Origin: Flavobacteriales bacterium UBA5422
GTDB lineage: Bacteria; Bacteroidota; Bacteroidia; Flavobacteriales_D; Crocinitomicaceae
Direction: 5' to 3'
Length of the DNA: 16,466 nt
Assembly (NCBI GenBank): GCA_002409405.1
Contig: DHNG01000031.1
Location: 1,844-18,309, forward strand
The position numbers were made by a program, and so were the translations under genes. Shown here piece by piece: positions 1-6,829 of the stretch. The notes below the pieces were generated by a model. That model saw only the letters and a program-made list of their open reading frames with translations, had not been told where the DNA came from and searched no databases. Every line of letters starts with the position of its first letter. Positions within the stretch are counted from its first letter, which is position 1.

Positions 1-1379
1 TCTGCCAGGTTGGTTCCTTTTTTGTACACCAATGAAATCGGAATTTTTGTCCCGTCATTAGCTGTTGCCCAGATTCGTTTGGATTCATAATCTGCTGAAC
101 GAAACGTTTTGTCCAACAGTTCGTATTGGAAAACCAATGTTTTTACTCCTGTTTTTAAATCCTGTTTGAACACAGATGTGGGCGTTGTCATCGAGTTATA
201 GCGGTATTCGATGATCGTTGTATTGTAGTTATCCGTTTCCCACAAACCGATGGTATATGTTTCCTCATCGACGTCAATGTAATTCGATTGACGTGTTTTC
301 AGATCAACCAATCGTATTTGCTCCAAACCATTGCTTCGTTCTTCTATAAATAAATGCGAATGGATTGCTTCAACAGACTCTAAGAGCCGGTCTTTACTAT
401 GCGGGATAATCACTTCACATGCTTCTATTGAAGCGGGAATCGTGCGTGAGAAAACTACTTTTTTATTTTCTGCCTCTTTATTGGTCAGTATGTAAAAACC
501 ATCGTTGTGTGCATGAACACTGTATTCATGACCTTGTTCCCGTTTCAGAAACACTTGATAAGGAAGTGCCGTATTATCAGCATCCAACAGTAATACTTCG
601 GTGGTAGTCGACGATCCGATGAAAATAAATACATATCTATTGTTGATCGATTTACTGACGGTTACTTCAAATCGTTCATCCGATTCTTCATATATCAGTT
701 GATCTTCCGACTGATTGGTTCCCAATACATGCCGATAAACCTGGAACGAACGAAGGGTTTGCGGATCTTTTTTCAGGTAGTAAACCGTTTTATTATCGTT
801 TGCCCATTCAATTGTTCCGTCGGTACCCTCCAGTTGGTCAACTAAAAATGTATTGCCCGAATAGTTACGAAAACGAATGGTATAATTTCTTCTTCCTATA
901 AAATCTTCACAGAATGCGACCAGTTGATTATCCGGAGACGGCATCCAATTTCCTAACGCATAATAAGAATGACCTTTTGCACGCACATTCTCGTCAATGA
1001 ACAATTTCTTTTTCCCGTTTTCAAGAATATACGTTTTCATGTAATCATCTCCTTCTGCATAGGTTTCCTGGTAACGGACTCCATTTGTTTCATAAGGAGG
1101 ATAAATTTCATTCGGATTGATACGTTTGTCAAATTCTTTGACAAGATCATTGATCAGTTTTTTATTTTGATTAAAAAAAGAAGTACTGATCTTATTTTCT
1201 TCTTCAATGTAGCTCAATACATCTTTTGAATCGCGCTCATTCATCCAAAAGTAATTGTCAATACGTGTGTGTTGATGTGTTGTCAATTCTTTTTGAATCT
1301 GTTTAGCTTTCGGTTCAACCGATTGTTGCGCGTTCGCCATAAACGGGAAAATTAATATACTGAAATAAATGAAACGCAT
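1..1379 (-). CDS. S9 family peptidase, oligopeptidase B-like (3' end outside window)
   Basis: The reading frame is open from an ATG at 1379 down to the left edge: 459 codons with no stop. The protein begins MRFIYFSILIFPFMANAQQ, a typical signal peptide, so export to the periplasm or beyond is likely. Next comes an S9 N-terminal signature, YFWMNERDSKDVLSYIEEEN (about residues 45-64), matching the family's 'Y-W-L-d-…-vl-yl-eeN' opening. The region around residue 140 (NWMPSPDNQLVAF, then a D-x-x-G-R-x-x-Y-T stretch) matches the family's 'SPD…laf…D…G-e-Y' blade motif. Everything seen is the beta-propeller that screens substrates. The alpha/beta-hydrolase domain with Ser-Asp-His should lie past the left edge, so activity cannot be judged here. 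Family members of about 680-720 residues cleave short peptides, often after basic residues. Family call is firm; substrate preference is inferred. The gene is divergent from obg. Confidence 0.88.
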   Translation of the reverse strand, partial: MRFIYFSILIFPFMANAQQSVEPKAKQIQKELTTHQHTRIDNYFWMNERDSKDVLSYIEEENKISTSFFNQNKKLINDLVKEFDKRINPNEIYPPYETNGVRYQETYAEGDDYMKTYILENGKKKLFIDENVRAKGHSYYALGNWMPSPDNQLVAFCEDFIGRRNYTIRFRNYSGNTFLVDQLEGTDGTIEWANDNKTVYYLKKDPQTLRSFQVYRHVLGTNQSEDQLIYEESDERFEVTVSKSINNRYVFIFIGSSTTTEVLLLDADNTALPYQVFLKREQGHEYSVHAHNDGFYILTNKEAENKKVVFSRTIPASIEACEVIIPHSKDRLLESVEAIHSHLFIEERSNGLEQIRLVDLKTRQSNYIDVDEETYTIGLWETDNYNTTIIEYRYNSMTTPTSVFKQDLKTGVKTLVFQYELLDKTFRSADYESKRIWATANDGTKIPISLVYKKGTNLA

Positions 1380-1388
1380 AAGTCATGT

Positions 1389-1420
1389 CTAAAAAACAGT
1401 TCCAAATGTACTGTTTTTAG
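1389..1420 (-). promoter_or_regulatory. Promoter box for the S9 peptidase inside an inverted repeat
   Basis: On the minus strand TACATTTG (1410 to 1403) matches the Bacteroidota -7 consensus TAnnTTTG and would start transcription near 1396, about 17 bases ahead of the ATG. I see no good -33 TTTG. The box sits in an inverted repeat: AAAAACAGT at 1392-1400 and ACTGTTTTT at 1410-1418, a perfect 9-bp match around a 9-base spacer, extended past a one-base bulge by CT/AG at 1389-1390 and 1419-1420. This could be an operator. Read on the minus strand it also resembles a weak AT-rich hairpin with a T run, but no gene lies upstream for it to terminate. Confidence 0.5.
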
Positions 1421-1487
1421 AGGTAATAATTAATATATTCTACCGGAATACACAGAAAGTCATTCCCCCGGTTTGTTTATTATTTCG

Positions 1488-1495
1488 TACCTTTG
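1488..1495 (+). promoter_or_regulatory. Promoter -7 box for obg
   Basis: TACCTTTG matches TAnnTTTG exactly. Transcription would begin near 1501, giving a 5' leader of about 26 bases before the obg ATG at 1527. The nearest TTTG upstream (1472-1475) is only 12 bases away instead of the usual 19 or so, so the -33 element is not convincing. The leader is A-rich ahead of the ATG and has no Shine-Dalgarno sequence, as is normal in this phylum. Confidence 0.55.
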
Positions 1496-1526
1496 CATCG
1501 CTTCGGCAATTGACACATAGAATAAA

Positions 1527-2519
1527 ATGGCATCAGATAACTTTGTAGATTACGTAAAAATTCATTGTACTTCCGGGAATGGAGGTGGTGGATCAACCCA
1601 TTACAGAAGAGAAAAATACATTCCGAAAGGAGGTCCTGACGGAGGAGACGGAGGTCGTGGTGGACACGTTATCATCAGAGGAAATAAGCAGTTGTGGACA
1701 TTATTACACCTGAAGTACCAGAAACACATCAAGGCAGGACATGGTGCACATGGAGCCGGGAATTTAAAGACCGGTGGACAGGGAAAAGATGTTTATATTG
1801 AAGTACCGTTGGGAACGCTTGCGAAGGATGAAGATACAGGAGAAGTATTGTTTGAGATCACTGAAGATGGTGAAGAGCAAATTTTGCAACGTGGTGGACG
1901 TGGAGGTTTGGGAAACAACCATTTTAAATCCGCGACAAATCAAACCCCGCGTTACGCACAACCTGGAGAAGAAGGACAGGAAGGATGGAAGATTCTGGAA
2001 TTGAAAGTACTGGCAGATGTTGGATTGGTAGGATTTCCGAATGCAGGAAAGAGTACCTTGCTTTCTGTTGTTTCAGCTGCCAAGCCTGAAATTGCCAATT
2101 ATGCGTTTACAACCTTACGACCGAATCTGGGAATTGTTTCTTACAGAGATCACCGTTCATTCATTATGGCTGACATTCCGGGAATCATCGAAGGAGCGCA
2201 TGCTGGTAAGGGATTAGGACTTCGATTTTTAAGACACATTGAACGTAACTCCTTGTTGTTGTTCATGGTTCCGATTGATAGTGAAGACATCAAAAAAGAA
2301 TACAGTGTTTTATTGAATGAATTGAAATTATACAACCCGGAGTTATTACACAAAGACCGTTTGCTTGCAATTACAAAATCAGATATGTTAGATGATGAAT
2401 TGATTGAGCAGGTGAGAAAAGAGTTACCGGAGGTTCCGCATGTATTCATTTCTTCTGTTGCAGGAAAAGGTATTCTGGAACTGAAAGATTTAATCTGGAA
2501 ACATTTATCGAATGATTGA
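1527..2519 (+). CDS. obg: GTPase Obg (short form without OCT domain)
   Basis: This is a 330-residue Obg/CgtA GTPase, which acts in 50S ribosomal subunit assembly and links to growth and stress control. The N-terminal glycine-rich Obg fold covers residues 1 to about 160, with GGGGS near 19 and many GG pairs between 35 and 140. The G domain follows: P-loop GFPNAGKST at 169-177, a TTLRPN switch I motif near 195, DIPG at 216-219 (G3), TKSD at 283-286 in place of NKxD (G4), and SSVAGKG near 309 (G5). The chain ends right after the G domain, so the C-terminal OCT domain of Bacillus and E. coli-type Obg is absent. To my knowledge this short form of about 330 residues is usual in Bacteroidota, so it is not a truncation. 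The next gene overlaps its last 8 bases, suggesting translational coupling. Confidence 0.97.
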   Translation: MASDNFVDYVKIHCTSGNGGGGSTHYRREKYIPKGGPDGGDGGRGGHVIIRGNKQLWTLLHLKYQKHIKAGHGAHGAGNLKTGGQGKDVYIEVPLGTLAKDEDTGEVLFEITEDGEEQILQRGGRGGLGNNHFKSATNQTPRYAQPGEEGQEGWKILELKVLADVGLVGFPNAGKSTLLSVVSAAKPEIANYAFTTLRPNLGIVSYRDHRSFIMADIPGIIEGAHAGKGLGLRFLRHIERNSLLLFMVPIDSEDIKKEYSVLLNELKLYNPELLHKDRLLAITKSDMLDDELIEQVRKELPEVPHVFISSVAGKGILELKDLIWKHLSND

Positions 2520-3102
2520 TTGGCTGGAATCCATTGATCAGCAAATTGTTTTAACCATTAACGGGTGGAATTCTCCCTTTTTAGATGAATTCATGTGGAC
2601 TATTTCAGGGAAACTCACCTGGATTCCACTTTATGCAGCATTAATCGCAATCGGATTTTATAAATTGGGATGGAAACACGCTCTGATCTATATCGGATGT
2701 GTAGTACTTGCAGTTGGATTAACTGATTTTATCTGTTCCGGAATTATTAAGGGACTGGTACAGCGATACCGCCCTTCACATCATTTACAATTGATACACA
2801 ACCTTCATTTTTACCGGTTGGAAACAGGAACATTTTACCAGGGAGGGCAGTATGGATTTGTGTCTTCCCATGCCGGAAATTTCGTCGCATTGTCCTGGAC
2901 GGCCGGATGGATTCTCAAACCTTGGTTTCGTTGGTTATTACCGGTATTATTACTGTTGACACTCCTTATTTGCTATAGCAGAATCTACCTGGGAGTTCAT
3001 TATTTGTCTGATATTATTGGCGGAGCAATTATCGGGACAGGTGTTGCAGTAGTGGTATACCGATTGATTTACCTGAAATTAAAGAAATACATTTCAGAAT
3101 AA
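2512..3102 (+). CDS. PAP2-family membrane phosphatase
   Basis: The 196-residue protein is an integral membrane phosphatase of the PAP2 superfamily, with about five to six hydrophobic segments. All three phosphatase motifs are present: KX6RP as K80-R87-P88; the PSGH-like motif as SSHAGN with His120; and SRX5HX3D with Arg157, His163 and Asp167. It should therefore be active and remove phosphate from a lipid phosphate or pyrophosphate on the outer face of the inner membrane. Candidates are undecaprenyl pyrophosphate (carrier recycling), phosphatidylglycerol phosphate, or the 1- or 4'-phosphate of lipid A; sequence alone does not decide. The ATG overlaps the end of obg by 8 bases, so the pair is probably one transcript. 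The gene converges on proline dehydrogenase across 32 bases with no clear terminator. Confidence 0.9.
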   Translation: MIDWLESIDQQIVLTINGWNSPFLDEFMWTISGKLTWIPLYAALIAIGFYKLGWKHALIYIGCVVLAVGLTDFICSGIIKGLVQRYRPSHHLQLIHNLHFYRLETGTFYQGGQYGFVSSHAGNFVALSWTAGWILKPWFRWLLPVLLLLTLLICYSRIYLGVHYLSDIIGGAIIGTGVAVVVYRLIYLKLKKYISE

Positions 3103-3134
3103 ACCATTGCTAAAAAATGACCGTATGAAGTTTC

Positions 3135-4304
3135 TTAGTCGAGTTTTCTTCTTTTCTTTTCTTTGATAATCAAACTTAACTCACGTCCGGTTTGTCCGGC
3201 TACGGATGTGTTCTCATCCGCTCTTCGAAGCAGGTACGGCATTACTTCTTTAATAGGACCATATGGTACGTACTTGGCAACATTAAACCCGTGTTTGGAC
3301 AGGTTGTAAGAAATGTGATCACTCATCCCCAGTAATTGAGCAAAATAAATGCGTGAATCAGAAGGGGAGATGTTGTGTTTTTTCAATAGATCTGTCAACA
3401 ATAAAGAACTGTTTTCATTGTGTGATCCCGCACATAAAGCCATTGTTTCAATTTCTGAAACCAGGAACTCAAGCGCCAGATTATAATCCGTGTCACAGGT
3501 TGTTTTATCCGGCTGAATGGGGGAAGCATATCCTTTTTGTTGTGCACGTGCACGTTCCTTTTCCATATAAGCACCGCGGACCAGTTTGACACCGTATTTG
3601 ATTCCGTCTTTTTTTGCCGATTCAATTTCCCTTTTCAGGTAAGCTAACCTGTCGTGGCGGTACATTTGAACAGTATTGTAGATGATTGCTGTGTCGCGAT
3701 TGTATTTCAACATCATTTCGTATGCAATGCGATCAATGGCATCCTGAATCCATGTTTCTTCAGCGTCAATAAAAACAGGTACTTGCTTTTCAAACCCTGC
3801 TTTACAAATTCGGTCGACGCGCTCAATCAACTGACCATATTCATTTTTTTCAGTAGCTGTCAGATTATCCTGATCATTGTTTGCTCTTTCCAACAACTCA
3901 AAACGGGCAATTCCGGTAATCTTGAACACGGCAAACGGAATGTAGTCATTTCCGGCTCCTTTCAGAATCGTAGAGATGATCTCATTGGTTGTATGTTCAA
4001 AATCTTCATCGGATGTTTTTCCTTCAACAGAGTAATCCAGAATTGTTCCGATTCCGAATTTCCCTAATTTATTAATTGTTGCATCACATTCATCAATTGT
4101 TTCTCCTCCGCAAAACTGCGCAAAAATAGTTTTCCGGATGATCCCTTTAATTGGCAAACCGATGTTCAACGCAAAATTTGTGAATGGTTTTCCAATTTTC
4201 ACAAGGCTTCTGTTTCCAATCAATTTAAACAGGCGGTAAGCTCTGTTCAAGTCCTTATCTGATTTGCTTTCAAAAGCAATCTGCGTATTATCGAATGTAA
4301 TCAT
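3135..4304 (-). CDS. Proline dehydrogenase (monofunctional)
   Basis: The 389-residue enzyme is an FAD-dependent proline dehydrogenase that oxidises L-proline to pyrroline-5-carboxylate and passes electrons to the membrane quinone pool. Family motifs are clear: YGVKLVRGAYMEKER in the middle (the VKLVRGAY barrel strand) and YVPYGPIKEVMPYLLRRADEN at 345-365, which carries the Y-x-x-R-R-x-x-E substrate-binding residues. There is no fused pyrroline-5-carboxylate dehydrogenase, so this is the short PRODH of Bacteroidota, not PutA; the partner enzyme must be encoded elsewhere. The ATG at 4304 lies just downstream of a promoter box. The gene is divergent from aroB and convergent with the PAP2 gene. 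The symbols putA, putB and prodh are all used for this family, so I give none. Confidence 0.95.
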   Translation of the reverse strand: MITFDNTQIAFESKSDKDLNRAYRLFKLIGNRSLVKIGKPFTNFALNIGLPIKGIIRKTIFAQFCGGETIDECDATINKLGKFGIGTILDYSVEGKTSDEDFEHTTNEIISTILKGAGNDYIPFAVFKITGIARFELLERANNDQDNLTATEKNEYGQLIERVDRICKAGFEKQVPVFIDAEETWIQDAIDRIAYEMMLKYNRDTAIIYNTVQMYRHDRLAYLKREIESAKKDGIKYGVKLVRGAYMEKERARAQQKGYASPIQPDKTTCDTDYNLALEFLVSEIETMALCAGSHNENSSLLLTDLLKKHNISPSDSRIYFAQLLGMSDHISYNLSKHGFNVAKYVPYGPIKEVMPYLLRRADENTSVAGQTGRELSLIIKEKKRRKLD

Positions 4305-4308
4305 GTCG

Positions 4309-4316
4309 CAAATGTA
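4309..4316 (-). promoter_or_regulatory. Promoter -7 box abutting the proline dehydrogenase start
   Basis: On the minus strand TACATTTG is an exact TAnnTTTG match, with only four bases (CGAC) between its last G and the ATG at 4304. Since transcription normally begins about 5-7 bases after this box, the message would have almost no leader, or none. No convincing -33 TTTG is seen upstream. Confidence 0.5.
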
Positions 4317-4350
4317 GAAAAAAATGAAAACAGAAAGGGAAGGGAAAACG

Positions 4351-4370
4351 AAATATCATGTTTGATATTT
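4351..4370. promoter_or_regulatory. 20-bp palindrome between proline dehydrogenase and aroB, operator candidate
   Basis: AAATATCA at 4351-4358 is matched exactly by its reverse complement TGATATTT at 4363-4370, around the four-base spacer TGTT. It lies about 46-66 bases upstream of the proline dehydrogenase ATG, just upstream of where RNA polymerase would contact the -33 region, and about 110 bases upstream of aroB. This geometry suits a dimeric regulator of the catabolic gene, for example an Lrp/AsnC-type protein responding to proline or amino acids. The regulator's identity is a guess; the symmetry is what the sequence shows. Confidence 0.45.
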
Positions 4371-4460
4371 AGATGCAGGTTATCGGATAACGCAATAAGG
4401 CAATTGACGGACATTTGAATAAAACCCGCCATTTTGTATGCATCATAATTATTGAATCAT

Positions 4461-4468
4461 TAATTTCG
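4461..4468 (+). promoter_or_regulatory. Weak promoter -7 box candidate for aroB
   Basis: TAATTTCG matches TAnnTTTG at seven of eight positions and lies 14 bases ahead of the aroB ATG at 4483. A TTTG at 4433-4436 is 24 bases upstream, slightly farther than the usual spacing for a -33 element. The short A-rich leader (4469-4482) has no Shine-Dalgarno sequence. Confidence 0.35.
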
Positions 4469-4482
4469 TAAAAAAATCAAAT

Positions 4483-5562
4483 ATGTATATTCTAAATAGT
4501 TCTGATTATCAGATCGAAATAGGATCGTTGGAAACATCCGGTTTTACCAACTTTATTCAGCAGCGATACAGCGATTCAAAAATTGTCATTATGGTTGATG
4601 AAAATACCAATGATAATTGTTTGGAATACCTGATTACAACATTTGATTTTCTGGCAGAAGCAGAGGTAATGTTATTACCTTCCGGTGAAGAAAATAAAGT
4701 AATGGAAGTGTGTTTTCAGGTATGGGAAGCACTTTCTGATTATGGAATCGGACGGCGTGACCTCGTTATTAACCTAGGGGGAGGTGTTGTAACAGATATG
4801 GGCGGTTTTATTGCTTCTGTTTACAAACGTGGAGTTGATTTTATTCAGATTCCGACAACACTATTGGCAATGATTGACGCATCGATAGGAGGGAAGACGG
4901 GAATTGACCTGGGGATGTACAAAAATCAGCTGGGGGTTTTTATGAATCCGAAAGCCATTTTTATAGATAAAATTTTCCTGGAAACATTGGAACCTAAAGA
5001 AGTGGTCAATGGTTTTGCTGAAGCATTGAAGCACGCATTGATTAAAGATCCGGGGCTTTGGGATGAATTCTCTTCAATGGAGAATTTGTCGGAATTGTCT
5101 TCTGATGAAATGTTGATGCGAATCAGTTCCATCAAAGTGGAAATTGTAAACAGCGATCCGTATGAAAAGGGATTACGGAAAATTTTGAATTTCGGACATA
5201 CGGTCGGACACGCGATTGAAGGCTATTTTTTATTCAGAGAACCGGTCGATCATGGTCACGGTGTAGCACTCGGTATGATTGCGGAAAGTTATATTTCTTA
5301 CAGAAAAGGGATCTTGGCGAAAACAACATTTGAACAGATTGAAAAAGTATTACTCGATTGGTTCCCGGTTCCTCAGATTTCTATGTCAGATATACAAGGG
5401 ATTGTCGAATTGTTGTACAATGACAAGAAAAATTATTCGGGTCAAATACAGTGTTGCCTGCTGGAAGATATTGGAAACTGTATCTATGACCAACCGGTAG
5501 AAGAAACTGTTTTTGTAGATGCGTTGGTATATCTGATGAGTAAATCTGTTTCATTAAATTAA
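4483..5562 (+). CDS. aroB: 3-dehydroquinate synthase
   Basis: The 359-residue cytosolic enzyme converts DAHP to 3-dehydroquinate, the second step of the shikimate pathway to aromatic amino acids. It needs NAD and a divalent metal, usually zinc. The NAD-binding loop GGGVVTDMGGF is at about 98-108, followed by IPTTLLAMIDASIGGKTGID. Metal ligands are in place: Glu180 in EALKHA, His239 in NFGHTVGHAIE, and His257 or His259 in DHGHGVALGM. The length is normal for the family. It appears to be transcribed alone. The divergent neighbour is proline dehydrogenase, and downstream come repeat-rich non-coding DNA and a tRNA on the other strand. Confidence 0.96.
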   Translation: MYILNSSDYQIEIGSLETSGFTNFIQQRYSDSKIVIMVDENTNDNCLEYLITTFDFLAEAEVMLLPSGEENKVMEVCFQVWEALSDYGIGRRDLVINLGGGVVTDMGGFIASVYKRGVDFIQIPTTLLAMIDASIGGKTGIDLGMYKNQLGVFMNPKAIFIDKIFLETLEPKEVVNGFAEALKHALIKDPGLWDEFSSMENLSELSSDEMLMRISSIKVEIVNSDPYEKGLRKILNFGHTVGHAIEGYFLFREPVDHGHGVALGMIAESYISYRKGILAKTTFEQIEKVLLDWFPVPQISMSDIQGIVELLYNDKKNYSGQIQCCLLEDIGNCIYDQPVEETVFVDALVYLMSKSVSLN

Positions 5563-5621
5563 TGGGGTATAATCACAAGGTTAAAAAAACAATTAAAGCT
5601 TATTTTGGTTAGATTTTTTTG

Positions 5622-5726
5622 ACCACATAGAAACAGAGAGCAATCAATTTAGCTCATGAAATGAGCTACTATGTGTCACTTAATACGCCAGACATAATAC
5701 CTATGTTCCTATGCGTACTATGTGGT
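5622..5726. repeat. Nested inverted repeats of the ACCACATAG/CTATGTGGT type
   Basis: ACCACATAG at 5622-5630 has its exact reverse complement CTATGTGGT at 5718-5726. A third copy, CTATGTG at 5669-5675, also pairs with the left arm. Between the left arm and this middle copy lies a near-perfect hairpin: TAGCTCAT at 5650-5657, loop GAA, ATGAGCTA at 5661-5668. A degenerate CTATGTTCCTATGCG at 5701-5715 looks like another copy. The unit thus forms alternative stem-loops, like a REP/BIME-style element. From memory, CTATGTGGTT-like motifs recur between genes in Bacteroidota genomes; I cannot test that here. No protein coding is supported in 5563-5774, which otherwise holds AT-rich sequence only. Confidence 0.5.
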
Positions 5727-5774
5727 TTATAAATTTAAAATATCCTCTGATTTTTAGAACACAAACGAAAACAA

Positions 5775-5804
5775 AAAAGAGAACCCTAAACAGGATTCTC
5801 TTTT
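5775..5804 (-). terminator. Intrinsic terminator after tRNA-Leu
   Basis: Directly downstream of the tRNA on the minus strand, AAAAGAGAATCC (5804 to 5793) pairs with GGGTTCTCTTTT (5786 to 5775) through 12 positions, one of them a G-T wobble, around a six-base loop. A T run follows (to 5773). This is a standard factor-independent terminator. The A and T tracts on both sides could also stop plus-strand transcription coming from aroB. Confidence 0.85.
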
Positions 5805-5805
5805 G

Positions 5806-5887
5806 TGCCCACGACCAGATTCGAACTGGTACACCTACTGGCACCACCCCCTCAAGATGGCGTGTCTACCAATTTCACCACGTGGGC
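5806..5887 (-). tRNA. tRNA-Leu, anticodon GAG
   Basis: Read on the minus strand, the 82-base gene folds as a class II tRNA. The 7-bp acceptor stem is GCCCACG/CGTGGGC; the D arm is GTG…CAC with AAATTGGTAGA in the loop; the anticodon stem is CCATC/GGTGG around loop TTGAGGG; a 13-base long variable arm follows; the T arm is ACCAG-TTCGAAT-CTGGT; the discriminator base is A. Loop position 34-36 is GAG, reading leucine codons CTC and CTT. The long variable arm and discriminator A both fit leucine. The 3' CCA is not encoded (CAA follows), so it must be added after transcription. The gene has its own promoter box and terminator and so is transcribed separately from nadC upstream. Confidence 0.97.
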
Positions 5888-5899
5888 GGTTTTGTGCCG

Positions 5900-5907
5900 C
5901 AAATATA
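5900..5907 (-). promoter_or_regulatory. Promoter -7 box for tRNA-Leu
   Basis: On the minus strand TATATTTG is an exact match to TAnnTTTG, ending 12 bases upstream of the mature tRNA 5' end (5887). It would give a short precursor leader for RNase P to remove. No clear -33 TTTG is seen; GTTTTA at 5921-5926 is the nearest T-rich stretch at suitable spacing. Confidence 0.55.
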
Positions 5908-5964
5908 CGATTTTCATCAATAAAACAGAGTTGTCGTTAAATAATTCCTGAAAAAATGAGTGGA

Positions 5965-6828
5965 CTACTGGAAATCAGCTTTCAAACTCATGTCTAAACT
6001 TTTGAAGGAATGCGTCAGCGCGCCTACAGAAATAAAATCAACCCCCGTCTCAGCATATTCACGGATATTATCCAATGTGATCCCACCGGAAGCCTCCACC
6101 TCAAATTGCTTTGGAATGGTTGGTAATACCTCTTTTATTTGGGACGGAGAAAAATTATCCAGCATAATCCGATCTACATTTCCCACGTTAAGTACTTGCC
6201 TTAATTCTTCCGGATTCCGGACTTCCACTTCTATTTTAAGTGATTTATTATTTTCTTTTAAATAGGTATTCGTACGGGTAATGGCTTGTTCAATTCCTCC
6301 TGCGTAATCAATGTGATTGTCTTTGAGCATGATCATGTCGTACAATGCAAACCGGTGATTGTGCCCCCCTCCGATTCGAACAGCCCATTTTTCAAGTAAG
6401 CGTATTCCGGGAGTTGTTTTTCGCGTATCTAATAACTTGGTGTTGAGCCCGTCTATTTTTTGCGTAATTTTATGTGTTTGTGTCGCAATTCCACTCATGC
6501 GCTGCATGAAATTCAAAACCAATCGCTCTGTTGCGAGGATGGATCGGGAATTACCTGTTACTTCAAATGCAATTTCTCCCGGTTGAACAAGAGTTCCATC
6601 CGGAATAAAAACCGTTATGTGAAGTTGTGGATCGTAGGTGTGGAAAATACGCTGTGCCAGTTCCACGCCTGCTAAAATTCCACTGTCCTTAATAATTAAC
6701 CGGGCTTTTCCCGTTCCTGTTTCAGGTACACACGCCATACTGGAGTGGTCTCCTTCACCGATATCTTCTTTGAATGCGTTTTGTATAATCAGGTCTAGTG
6801 TGTCAATCTGCTCTGGTGTAAAGTCCAT
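5965..6828 (-). CDS. nadC: Nicotinate-nucleotide pyrophosphorylase (quinolinate phosphoribosyltransferase)
   Basis: The 287-residue cytosolic enzyme joins quinolinate to PRPP, releasing CO2 and pyrophosphate, to form nicotinate mononucleotide in de novo NAD synthesis. Motifs run in family order: EDIGEGDHSS near residue 21; LNFMQRMSGIAT near 105; DTRKTTPGIR at 134-143, followed by EKWAVRIGGGHNHRFALYDMIMLKDNH (arginine, lysine and histidine residues binding quinolinate and phosphate); EVEVRN; MLDN; EASGGI; and VDFISVGALTHS for the C-terminal phosphate site. The length is typical. The ATG follows the stop codon of the DUF4783-like gene by one base, so the two are surely co-transcribed and probably translationally coupled. 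No other NAD-pathway gene lies in the window. Confidence 0.96.
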   Translation of the reverse strand: MDFTPEQIDTLDLIIQNAFKEDIGEGDHSSMACVPETGTGKARLIIKDSGILAGVELAQRIFHTYDPQLHITVFIPDGTLVQPGEIAFEVTGNSRSILATERLVLNFMQRMSGIATQTHKITQKIDGLNTKLLDTRKTTPGIRLLEKWAVRIGGGHNHRFALYDMIMLKDNHIDYAGGIEQAITRTNTYLKENNKSLKIEVEVRNPEELRQVLNVGNVDRIMLDNFSPSQIKEVLPTIPKQFEVEASGGITLDNIREYAETGVDFISVGALTHSFKSLDMSLKADFQ

Positions 6829-6829
6829 A

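Noticed and set aside
1527..2519. Obg truncated by loss of its C-terminal domain
   Set aside because: The gene ends cleanly after the G domain, overlaps the next gene, and short Obg is usual in Bacteroidota.
3654..4067. 137-codon plus-strand open frame opposite proline dehydrogenase
   Set aside because: It lies wholly antisense to a gene with clear family motifs, its product has no recognisable domain and is rich in Cys, Phe and Ile as expected from antisense reading.
5563..5621. aroB terminator
   Set aside because: There is a T run near 5614-5620 but no GC-containing stem before it, so no intrinsic terminator can be supported.
5711..5923. Plus-strand open frame across the tRNA
   Set aside because: It reads through the complement of tRNA-Leu and its terminator, so it is not a gene.
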